In this document: piece by piece, positions 1-5,973 of the stretch
Layout: each line of letters opens with the position of its first letter
Position numbering within the stretch: the first letter of the stretch is position 1
Origin: Christensenellaceae bacterium
Lineage (GTDB): Bacteria; Bacillota; Clostridia; Christensenellales; Aristaeellaceae
Assembly: GCA_017881705.1 (NCBI GenBank)
Contig: JADGQP010000178.1
Coordinates: 1 to 7,372 of the forward strand
Length of the DNA stretch: 7,372 nucleotides
Reading direction: 5' to 3'
Notes under the pieces: generated by a model
The model's input: the letters and a program-made list of their open reading frames with translations, nothing else
Databases searched by the model: none
Told to the model about the DNA's origin: nothing
Position numbers and translations under genes: made by a program

Positions 1-961
1 CGGCGTTGGAAACCTGTACGGCGGTTTGCAGATCGGGAACGATAATCACCCGTCCGTTGTTTTCGATGGATTCGCGGGCGATGGCCTGCCGCGGGAGCTT
101 CGCAAGTTGCGTTTCCAGCTCGGCCTGAACCCGCGCGGCCAGTGTTTCGTCGGGGGTTACCAGCCACGCGGCGGCCAGCCGGTCGTGTTCTGCCTGGCTC
201 AATAAATCGGCGGCGACGAAAACGGGGTTGCTGCGTCCATCTGCGATCACCAGGATTTCGCTGGGTCCGGCTACCATATCGATATCCACCAGCCCCTGTG
301 CGTAACACAGCTGCTTGGCGGTTGCCACGTACACGTTGCCCGGGCCTACGATTTTATCCACGCACGGTACGCTTTGCGTTCCGTAAGCCATCGCGGCGAT
401 GGCCTGCGCGCCGCCGAGCTTGACAATCTGCGATACGCCCGCGATCTTTGCCGCCGCGAGGATTACCGCGGGTATGTTGCCGTCTTTGTCCGGCGGAGTG
501 CACAGCACAATGCGCGGCACGCCTGCGATTTTCGCGGGAATCGCGGCCATGAGCACGGAACTGGGATAGCGCGCTGTGCCGCCCGGCGCGTACAAGCCGA
601 CGCTGGCAAGCGGTAGTACGCGCTGACCCATCACCACGCCGTTTTCCCGCGCGTCGATAAATCCCGCGCGTTTTTGCAGCTGGTGAAAGCGCGTAATGTT
701 ATCCGCAGCCAGCCGCAAGGTCGCAAGTAACTCCGGCTCCACCTGGCTTGCCGCCGCGTCCAGTTCCTCGGGCGTTGCCAGCAGGCTTTTCGGGCGTACG
801 CCATCGAACTTTTCGCAAAAATCCAGCACAGCCTCGTCGCCGCGCGCAGCCACCTGTATAAGAATGTCGGCGACGGTCGCGGTAACGTCCCGCCCGGGGG
901 CGGAGGCGCGGTTAAACAGCTGTTCCACGGGCTGGTTTTCGTAACGGAGGATGCGAATCAT
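1..961 (-). CDS. hisD: Histidinol dehydrogenase, C-terminus cut by the window edge
   Basis: This enzyme catalyses the last two steps of histidine synthesis, the NAD-dependent oxidation of L-histidinol via histidinal to L-histidine, in the cytoplasm with zinc. The first 320 codons are visible; the family is usually about 430 residues, so roughly a quarter is missing to the left. The start is the ATG at 961-959, which overlaps the hisG stop (ATGA) and has AAGGAG 7 nt upstream (969-974). Recognisable blocks are LYAPGGTARYPSSVLM, then VDKIVGPGNVYVATAK near residue 200-218, and DLLSQAEHD, whose Gln256 and His259 correspond to the zinc ligands Gln259 and His262 of the E. coli enzyme. The window ends at VSNA, immediately before where the family has the PEHL block with the catalytic Glu-His pair, so that pair cannot be checked here. 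It is translationally coupled to hisG. No frameshift is seen. Identification is secure. Confidence 0.97.
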   Translation of the reverse strand, partial: MIRILRYENQPVEQLFNRASAPGRDVTATVADILIQVAARGDEAVLDFCEKFDGVRPKSLLATPEELDAAASQVEPELLATLRLAADNITRFHQLQKRAGFIDARENGVVMGQRVLPLASVGLYAPGGTARYPSSVLMAAIPAKIAGVPRIVLCTPPDKDGNIPAVILAAAKIAGVSQIVKLGGAQAIAAMAYGTQSVPCVDKIVGPGNVYVATAKQLCYAQGLVDIDMVAGPSEILVIADGRSNPVFVAADLLSQAEHDRLAAAWLVTPDETLAARVQAELETQLAKLPRQAIARESIENNGRVIIVPDLQTAVQVSNA

Positions 962-1593
962 GCGTTTTCTCCTTTTTTAAGGATGGTTTGCAGGGTGGCG
1001 AGTAACGGCTGGATTTCGCAGGTCTTGAACTTCAGCGCCGCTTTGTTGGCGATCAGCCGCGCGCTGATAGGCAATACGGTTTCGAGAATCTCCAGATGGT
1101 TTTGCTTTAAGGTGGAACCGGTTTCTACGATATCCACGATCACGTCGCTCAGGCCCAGCAACGGCGCGAGCTCAATGGAGCCGTTGAGCTTGATAACCTC
1201 GATATCGCGGCTTTTCGCGGCGTAATACCGCTTGGCGATGGCCGGATATTTGGTGGCTACGCGTAACGGCGCGCCGAGGTTTTCACGGAAGCCCTCGGGG
1301 GCGGCCACGCACATCCGGCACGCGCCGAAGCCCAAATCCATCAGCTCGTACACGTCGTTGCCGCCTTCCAGCAGCACATCCTTGCCTACCACGCCCACGT
1401 CCGCTGCGCCGTGTTCCACGTAAATGGGCACGTCGCTGGGCTTCACCAGCAGATACTGCACCCGTTTGTCGTCGCTTACGAGCACCAGGCGGCGATCGTC
1501 CTGTTCCATGGCGGCGCAGGGGTAACCGCAGGCGTTGAACAGGCGGTAGGCCTTATCCCCCAAACGGCCTTTGGGAAGCGCGATATTGAGCAT
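958..1593 (-). CDS. hisG: ATP phosphoribosyltransferase catalytic subunit, short form
   Basis: HisG condenses ATP and PRPP to N1-(5-phosphoribosyl)-ATP, the committed and feedback-regulated first step of histidine synthesis. The protein has 211 residues, typical of the short form, which lacks the C-terminal regulatory domain of the long (about 300-residue) form and needs HisZ. The N-terminus MLNIALPKGRLGDKAYRLF is the usual HisG start. The family signature runs from Glu141 through Gly147 and Asp154 to the PRPP-binding loop DIVETGSTL (154-162). HGAADVGVVGKDVL (61-74) is also characteristic. I chose the ATG at 1593-1591 because GGGAGGT (1602-1608) lies 8 nt upstream and because the reading frame further upstream shows no family similarity. 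The ribosome-binding site lies inside the last codons of hisZ, 4 nt separate the two genes, and the stop overlaps the hisD start, so the three are almost certainly co-translated from one mRNA. Confidence 0.97.
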   Translation of the reverse strand: MLNIALPKGRLGDKAYRLFNACGYPCAAMEQDDRRLVLVSDDKRVQYLLVKPSDVPIYVEHGAADVGVVGKDVLLEGGNDVYELMDLGFGACRMCVAAPEGFRENLGAPLRVATKYPAIAKRYYAAKSRDIEVIKLNGSIELAPLLGLSDVIVDIVETGSTLKQNHLEILETVLPISARLIANKAALKFKTCEIQPLLATLQTILKKGENA

Positions 1594-1597
1594 ACGG

Positions 1598-2707
1598 TTA
1601 TACCTCCCGGAACGTTTCGCCATCGAAACGCAGCGTTTTTTCGGCGCGAAAATCTGCGGGTGGCTCCGTGGTGGCATGCACGCGCAGCCCGCTCGCGGCC
1701 ATGGCGAATACCGCCGCGCTCACCTTGGCGGGATCGTCCATGGGGGAGTAGAGCGCCAGCGCGTCCGCGTCCCATGCAGGGCGCTCGGCCAGCAGGCGCG
1801 TCAACTCGTCCAGATAAACAGCAAAACCGATGCCGTCGCCTTCTTTGTCGAAACGGCGCATGAGGCGGTCGTATCGGCCGCCGGATAGCACCACGCGCGG
1901 TACGCCGCGAACGTAGCCCTGGAACACGAGGCCGTTATAGTAGTTCAAATCGTTGAGCATGGAAAAATCCAGCAGCAGCCGGTCGCTGAGCCCCTGCGCC
2001 TTTAAAAGAATGTACAGGGCTTCCAGTTCGTCAAGCGCCTGAGCCATCCCCTCGCATACGACCGCGTCTTTCGCGCGTTCAAGCGTTTCGGGAAAGGGAC
2101 CGGAAAGTTTTGAAAGCAGCACGATGCGCTGCGCAAAGTACGCTGGTACTTTTTCCGTATCAAGCAGGCGGGTCAGCTCGTGTGCGTTTCTCTGGCGGAT
2201 CAGCGCAAACAGCGTTTCCTGCTGCTGAGCGTTTAGGCCGGCTGCGTCCATCAAGCCCGAGGCGAAACCCATGTGGCTGATATCCAGCACGTACTCGCCG
2301 CTGACGGCGCGCAGGCTTTCCACAGCGAGGCGCACCACCTCGCCCACGGCGTAGCGGTCCAGCGCGCCCATCGCCTCCACGCCCATCTGGTCGATTTCGG
2401 TAAACTCGTTAGCCGTGGGGGCGAGGCGGTATACGCTTTCTTTATAGTATACTTTTTCAAGCCCCTGCCGTTCCCGACGGGCGTGCTTTACGATGGAAAG
2501 GGTCACATCCGGCTTGAGCGCCATCAGTTTTCCATCCGGATTGGTAAAGGTAAGCACGCTATCGCTTTTCAGGAAATTCTTGTTTTCCAGATAGAGCGCA
2601 TATTCTTCAAACCGGCGCATGGAAAAGCGCGCGTATCCAAGGCTTTCATATAAGGTTCCCAGGGCGCTCATCAGCTGTTCTCGCCGTGCCAGGCTGCTTT
2701 GTTCCAT
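1598..2707 (-). CDS. hisZ: ATP phosphoribosyltransferase regulatory subunit (HisRS paralogue)
   Basis: HisZ is a catalytically inactive relative of histidyl-tRNA synthetase that assembles with short HisG and enables its activity and histidine feedback control. The 369-residue product has the class II fold landmarks: a motif 2-like stretch with YYKESVYR (87-94) and EFTEIDQMGVE (101-111), then LNYYNGLVF (254-262), GGRYDRL (276-282) and GIGFAVYLDEL (292-302). In HisRS motif 3 the last block normally reads like GxGxxxERL with an ATP-contacting Arg; here that place is Asp-Glu, and only about 60 residues follow, too few for a full anticodon-binding domain. Together with the adjacent short hisG this supports HisZ over HisRS. 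The ATG at 2707-2705 is chosen because MEQSSLARREQLMSAL fits the family start; its ribosome-binding site AAGGCGGG (2714-2721, 6-nt spacer) has one mismatch to consensus. It is the first gene of the his operon. Confidence 0.93.
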   Translation of the reverse strand: MEQSSLARREQLMSALGTLYESLGYARFSMRRFEEYALYLENKNFLKSDSVLTFTNPDGKLMALKPDVTLSIVKHARRERQGLEKVYYKESVYRLAPTANEFTEIDQMGVEAMGALDRYAVGEVVRLAVESLRAVSGEYVLDISHMGFASGLMDAAGLNAQQQETLFALIRQRNAHELTRLLDTEKVPAYFAQRIVLLSKLSGPFPETLERAKDAVVCEGMAQALDELEALYILLKAQGLSDRLLLDFSMLNDLNYYNGLVFQGYVRGVPRVVLSGGRYDRLMRRFDKEGDGIGFAVYLDELTRLLAERPAWDADALALYSPMDDPAKVSAAVFAMAASGLRVHATTEPPADFRAEKTLRFDGETFREV

Positions 2708-2741
2708 GATTTTCCCGCCTTGTTTTTCGTTTGGGGCACTC

Positions 2742-2782
2742 GCCGGTTTGCACCTGAAAGCAGTATACCACGGCCGGTTTGC
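2742..2782. repeat. Pair of 10-bp direct repeats in the hisZ leader
   Basis: The 10-mer GCCGGTTTGC occurs at 2742-2751 and again at 2773-2782 on the plus strand, with starts 31 bp apart, close to three helical turns. The copies flank the possible second -10 element (2762-2767) and lie downstream of the main predicted promoter. The arrangement would suit a repressor binding two sites on one face of the helix, but two copies of a 10-mer can also arise by chance. Confidence 0.4.
2762..2770 (-). promoter_or_regulatory. Possible second extended -10 element upstream of hisZ
   Basis: The minus strand reads TGG-TATACT here (-10 hexamer 2767-2762), 5 of 6 matches to consensus with the extended TGn. 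No good -35 is present at 16-18 nt; the best candidate, TGGCAT at 2790-2785, matches at only two positions. It would start transcripts near 2755, about 48 nt before hisZ. It may be a minor promoter or chance. Confidence 0.35.
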
Positions 2783-2797
2783 GAATGCCACGGCGAC

Positions 2798-2826
2798 AGC
2801 ATAACACATCCGGACGATTTAGTCAA
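2798..2826 (-). promoter_or_regulatory. Probable sigma-A promoter of the his operon
   Basis: Read on the minus strand, TTGACT (2826-2821) and TATGCT (2803-2798) are separated by exactly 17 nt, and a TG one base before the -10 gives an extended -10 element. The -35 matches consensus at 5 of 6 positions and the -10 at 4 of 6. Transcription would begin near 2791, leaving a leader of about 85 nt before hisZ. This leader has no His-codon run, no T-box-type conserved sequence and is too short for a T-box. A second possible -10, TGG-TATACT, lies inside the leader. Confidence 0.7.
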
Positions 2827-2861
2827 GTAACACGGTAAAGCATTAAAACATTTTCTTATAA

Positions 2862-2893
2862 CTGTGGCGGCCGCCGAAAAGCGACCGCCACAG
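2862..2893 (-). terminator. Probable terminator after the Big2-domain gene
   Basis: The arms CTGTGGCGGCCGC (2862-2874) and GCGACCGCCACAG (2881-2893) form a 13-bp stem with a 6-nt loop. In minus-strand RNA the one non-complementary position becomes a G-U wobble, so the stem is continuous in that direction; in plus-strand RNA it is a C-A mismatch. The downstream minus-strand sequence is AU-rich (TTATAAGAAAATGTTTT) but not an uninterrupted U tract, so intrinsic termination may be partial. It lies 58 nt past the stop codon and 35 nt before the his promoter, a logical boundary. Confidence 0.6.
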
Positions 2894-2920
2894 AGACGAT
2901 AAGTATCTGCCTTGAGAGGT

Positions 2921-2944
2921 GTCGGAGGGTCGAAGCCCTCCGAC
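2921..2944 (-). terminator. Perfect 9-bp hairpin just after the Big2 gene stop; weak terminator or 3'-end stabiliser
   Basis: GTCGGAGGG (2921-2929) and CCCTCCGAC (2936-2944) are perfect inverted repeats around a 6-nt loop, starting 7 nt after the TAA stop of the upstream gene. The sequence that follows on the minus strand (ACCTCTCAAGG) has no U tract, so a stand-alone intrinsic terminator is unlikely. It may protect the 3' end of the mRNA or act in tandem with the larger hairpin at 2862-2893. Confidence 0.45.
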
Positions 2945-2951
2945 TGTTACA

Positions 2952-4694
2952 TTATTTCAGCAGGTCGGGGTTGGTAGACGCCGGATAGATGATCCAGTTC
3001 CAATTGCTGTCGGAGAGGTTATAGTTCATCTGCTTTTGGCCGTTGGAGGTATAATAACCCGTATCAGTTGTCCAGCCGGTTACGCAGAATTTGAGGATAG
3101 CCAGGTTGGGATAATCGCTGCGGTTGTAGAAGGTGAACTGGCCGTGACCGGTTACTTCGCCCTCGGCCAACGGCGTATCATACACACCCTGGAGCACGTA
3201 CAGATCGCCGCTGGTGCTCATTTTTACCTTGTTGTAGGTAGCGTCGTAACCCACCATGCGGTAGCGGATCTCGGTAATGTTCATGTTGGATGCGTTACGC
3301 AGCGATAGGTAGGGCTTGCCGTCCCTAATGGAAGCGTCCAGCACGGTGATAGCCTTATCGAGCGACCCCACGTTCACGTTGATCTCTACCGTGAAGGAGC
3401 CGTCCTCGGTGGTGCCGGTCACTTTACAGCGACCCCAGCGCAAGCCTTTGACGGAGAAACGGTTGGTGGTGCCTTTAACGGTGGCGATGCTCTCGTCGCT
3501 GCTGACCCAGGTCATGTTTTTATTGGTGGCGTCGGAAGGCTGGACGCTGGCGGTGTAGCTGTTGCGGTTGCCCACGCCTACGCGTACGTCCCTGTATTTA
3601 TAGGTTACGCCGGTTACCGGTACCAGCACCTGAATCGTCGCGGAATCGTGCTTTTTACTGCCGTCGGCGGTCGTAACGGTAACGGTGGTTTTGCCCCCCT
3701 TGAGGGCGGTCACCAACCCATTGGCGTCCACGGTGGCGATTCTTGTGTTATTGACCTTATAGGTAAACGATTGATCGGTAGTGGTATTGGGCAGTACCGT
3801 TTGGTGAAGCTGCGTCGTCTGGCCGAGCACCACGGCATACAGATCGCTGTCCAAAGCGATGCTTTGAGCCAATTGCACACCCTGAACGGTCACCGAGGAG
3901 GAAATGAAAGCGTCCGCGTTGGCGGTGGCGGTAATATTGGCGGTACCGATACCTTTGAGGGTTACCACGCCTTTCGTGGTTACGGTGGCGACGCTTTCAT
4001 CGTCGGAGGACCAGGTAATGGTTTGATCGTTAGTGCTTTTCGGCAGCACAGTAGCTTTTAGTTTAACGGTCTTGCCAATGGCAGCTTTGCTGCTTTCCGG
4101 CGTGATGGAAATGCTTTGCGGCGATTGGGCAACGGTTATCTTCAGGTAAGCCTTCGCGTTCCCGTCTGCGGATAAGGCTGTAATGGTTGCGGTACCGCGT
4201 TTTACGCCCGTAACCAGCCCGGCTTGAGACACGGTTGCCACGGAATCGCTGGAGCTGGTGAACGTGACGCTTTGCTGCGTGGCGTTGGCTGGATCGTACG
4301 CGACGTTGAGCAACAGGGCTTTTCCAACCGCTACGGATGTGCCGTCCGCCGTGAGGGTGAGTTTCTCCACCGGCACGATCACGTGCACGGGGATGGAGAC
4401 GGAAGCGGTTGAATCATATACGCTGGTAACGGTTAGCTGGCAATCGCCCTGCGCCACGGCGGTCAGTCGGCCTTTTTCGGTCACGGTTGCCACTGCTGCG
4501 TCGCTGGTAGCGTAGGTGACACCCTTTTTCTTGGCTATGTAAGGCGTTACGCTCACCTTAACGCTGGTGGATGTGCCAACGGCAAGGGTAATGTCGCTTT
4601 TAGAATAGGTTACGCTCACGGCGGCATTTTCGGCCAAGGCAAAACCGCCCGCCAGAAGTGTTAACGCGGTAAGAATGGCAAGTATTTTCTTCAT
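2952..4694 (-). CDS. Secreted protein with five Big2 (bacterial Ig-like) domains and an unrecognised C-terminal domain
   Basis: The 580-residue product begins with a Sec signal peptide: MKK, a hydrophobic core over residues 4-20, and a probable signal peptidase I site after ALA (residue 21). Five Ig-like domains of the Big2 class follow at about 25-108, 109-189, 190-271, 275-359 and 360-443. Each has a recurring pattern close to LxVGxTxxLxxxVxPxxAT, then WxSSDxSVATV, then GLVTxxxxGxxxITxT. Residues 444-580 form a different, aromatic-rich domain that I cannot name. There is no LPxTG motif, C-terminal membrane helix, lipobox or S-layer homology domain, so the protein is probably released or held non-covalently at the surface. 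Big2 domains usually serve as adhesive or spacer modules; the ligand is unknown. I chose the ATG at 4694-4692 because AAAGGAGG (4702-4709) lies 7 nt upstream and the signal peptide starts there. It has its own promoter and appears monocistronic. Confidence 0.92.
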   Translation of the reverse strand: MKKILAILTALTLLAGGFALAENAAVSVTYSKSDITLAVGTSTSVKVSVTPYIAKKKGVTYATSDAAVATVTEKGRLTAVAQGDCQLTVTSVYDSTASVSIPVHVIVPVEKLTLTADGTSVAVGKALLLNVAYDPANATQQSVTFTSSSDSVATVSQAGLVTGVKRGTATITALSADGNAKAYLKITVAQSPQSISITPESSKAAIGKTVKLKATVLPKSTNDQTITWSSDDESVATVTTKGVVTLKGIGTANITATANADAFISSSVTVQGVQLAQSIALDSDLYAVVLGQTTQLHQTVLPNTTTDQSFTYKVNNTRIATVDANGLVTALKGGKTTVTVTTADGSKKHDSATIQVLVPVTGVTYKYRDVRVGVGNRNSYTASVQPSDATNKNMTWVSSDESIATVKGTTNRFSVKGLRWGRCKVTGTTEDGSFTVEINVNVGSLDKAITVLDASIRDGKPYLSLRNASNMNITEIRYRMVGYDATYNKVKMSTSGDLYVLQGVYDTPLAEGEVTGHGQFTFYNRSDYPNLAILKFCVTGWTTDTGYYTSNGQKQMNYNLSDSNWNWIIYPASTNPDLLK

Positions 4695-4745
4695 AATGTC
4701 TCCTCCTTTGGAAACAGACGTATAGAGGCATACGACCGTTACCTT

Positions 4746-4754
4746 ATTATACCA
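4746..4754 (-). promoter_or_regulatory. Extended -10 promoter of the Big2-domain gene
   Basis: The minus strand shows TGG-TATAAT, a perfect -10 hexamer (4751-4746) with an extended TGn element. The -35 position at 17-nt spacing reads GGTCCA (4774-4769), a poor match, so recognition would rest on the extended -10 or on an activator. Transcription would start near 4739, giving a 5' UTR of about 45 nt that carries a consensus ribosome-binding site. Confidence 0.7.
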
Positions 4755-4755
4755 T

Positions 4756-4820
4756 AACGCCGAGCTCTTGGACCCACTTATGTAACGGATTGGCGTTTCA
4801 TTTTGTTCCCTATCGGCGTT
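4756..4820. repeat. Three copies of AACGCCRA upstream of the Big2 gene promoter
   Basis: AACGCCGA occurs on the plus strand at 4756-4763, directly upstream of the extended -10, and on the minus strand at 4820-4813, forming an 8-bp perfect inverted repeat with a 49-nt interior. A near copy, AACGCCAA, lies on the minus strand at 4797-4790. The same 8-mer appears once more at 5947-5954, in the gap before the epimerase gene. They could be regulator half-sites; the interval is too long to look like a terminator hairpin. Confidence 0.35.
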
Positions 4821-4837
4821 TATCAAACCCCTCTGTC

Positions 4838-5923
4838 TTATAACAGGATAAACCTTTCTGTCAGAGCCGAAACAATCTTTTCGCAGGCATGGCCATCGCC
4901 GAATGGATTGGAGCCTTCAGGCCATTCCGGCCGCGTTTGCAGCTTTGCCAGAATATCCGCTTTTTCTGGTTTGGCCAGCACATTGCACCCGCCCGCCATG
5001 GTTTCCGGCCAAATGGCATAAGGGAAAACCGTTACACAGGGAACACAGGCGAAAAACGCTTCCCGCTGCACGCCGCCGGAATCGGTCACCACACGCTGTG
5101 CGTGGGTAACCAGCGCAACAGATTCCAGATAGCCCACTGGCTCAATCAGGCAAACGCGGCGAAGCCGCAGTCGCTCCCGCAGGCGCAAGGCGGTTTCCCG
5201 GTTGCGTGGATGCACGGGGTAAAGCGTGGGCACGGGCAGGCTTTCCAACGCGAGCAGAATCTGCGCGAGCGTTTCGTCGTCGCGCGTATTTTCCTCGCGG
5301 TGGCAGGTAAGGTAAACATACGTCTGCGGCAGGCGGCAGTGTTGCCCGTCCAGCCCGGGCAGCGTTTGCGGCAAATGGAAAGCGTCTTTCGCGCGGTAGT
5401 ATAAAAATACGTCCAGCATCGGGTCGCCCACGAGTAAGGCGCGGTGTGAGAGATTTTCCTTTCGCAGCGCCTCCATGGCGCTTGGCACGCAGGCGAAAAG
5501 GAGGGTTGAAAGGTGGTCGGTCACGATGCGGTTGACTTCCTCCGGATTGGTGAGGGCTTCCAGGCGGTTGCCCGCTTCTACATGGATAACGGGCAAACAC
5601 ATTTTCACCGCCGTCAGCGCCGCCGCGAGGGTGGAGTTGGTATCGCCATACACTAATACCGCGTCCGGTTTTTCCTTGGCAAACACTTCTTCCAGCGCTA
5701 CCAGCATCCGCGCGGTCATCTGCGCGTGGGTTCCGCCGGAGATCCCCAGCTCGTAATCCGGCCTTGGCAGCTGTAGCTCGGTAAAAAATACGTCGCTCAT
5801 CAATGGGTCATAATGTTGACCGGTGTGCACCAGCACTTCCCGATGCGCGCCGCGAAGCACCCGCGACAGCGCCGCGGCTTTGATGAACTGCGGTCTGGCG
5901 CCAACGACGGTTACGATTTTCAA
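4838..5923 (-). CDS. wecB: UDP-N-acetylglucosamine 2-epimerase (non-hydrolysing), WecB type
   Basis: This cytoplasmic enzyme interconverts UDP-GlcNAc and UDP-ManNAc, a donor for teichoic-acid linkage units, capsules and other surface glycans. The 361-residue length fits the family. It opens with KIVTVVGARPQFIKAAAL and contains HTGQHYD (33-39), YGDTNST (92-98), HVEAG (114-118), PEEVNR (127-132), TCHREEN (206-212) and TDSGGVQREA (280-289). Asp94, Glu116, Glu128 and His208 appear to match the catalytic Asp95, Glu117, Glu131 and His213 of E. coli WecB. The chosen start is the TTG at 5923-5921, preceded by AAGGAGG (5932-5938) with an 8-nt spacer; a TTG further upstream (5947) lies before that site and is rejected. 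It follows the glycosyltransferase gene after 50 nt, probably on the same transcript. EAGNR replaces the common EAGLR, and FPYAIWPET replaces the usual RxxTERPE, so a related substituted UDP-sugar is possible. The symbol is by family. Confidence 0.88.
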   Translation of the reverse strand: MKIVTVVGARPQFIKAAALSRVLRGAHREVLVHTGQHYDPLMSDVFFTELQLPRPDYELGISGGTHAQMTARMLVALEEVFAKEKPDAVLVYGDTNSTLAAALTAVKMCLPVIHVEAGNRLEALTNPEEVNRIVTDHLSTLLFACVPSAMEALRKENLSHRALLVGDPMLDVFLYYRAKDAFHLPQTLPGLDGQHCRLPQTYVYLTCHREENTRDDETLAQILLALESLPVPTLYPVHPRNRETALRLRERLRLRRVCLIEPVGYLESVALVTHAQRVVTDSGGVQREAFFACVPCVTVFPYAIWPETMAGGCNVLAKPEKADILAKLQTRPEWPEGSNPFGDGHACEKIVSALTERFILL

Positions 5924-5973
5924 ACTGGTCGCCTCCTTGAATACCAAACGCCGAACGTGCGGCGACCCAATGC

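Noticed and set aside
142..616. Overlapping plus-strand open frames opposite hisD
   Set aside because: The products are Arg-rich and unfamiliar, overlap each other and lie antisense to conserved HisD codons.
966..980. Possible slippery A-run near the hisG/hisD junction
   Set aside because: The run CTTAAAAAAGGAG does not give an X-XXY-YYZ heptamer in the hisG frame, and the GGAG it contains is explained as the hisD ribosome-binding site.
1594..1677. 28-residue N-terminal extension of hisG
   Set aside because: It overlaps the end of hisZ in another frame, and the canonical HisG N-terminus with its own ribosome-binding site begins at 1593.
2708..2809. N-terminal extension of hisZ and a possible leader peptide
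   Set aside because: The frame is open upstream of the ATG, but it runs through the promoter region and lacks family similarity. It also lacks a ribosome-binding site and has no His codons, so it is neither the true start nor a his attenuator peptide.
2952..2990. Cell-wall anchor at the C-terminus of the Big2 protein
   Set aside because: The terminus reads IIYPASTNPDLLK with no LPxTG-like motif, no hydrophobic segment and no basic tail, so sortase anchoring is not supported.
4695..4826. 44-residue N-terminal extension of the Big2 protein
   Set aside because: It would cross the extended -10 promoter and bury the signal peptide inside the protein; the ATG at 4694 has a near-perfect ribosome-binding site.
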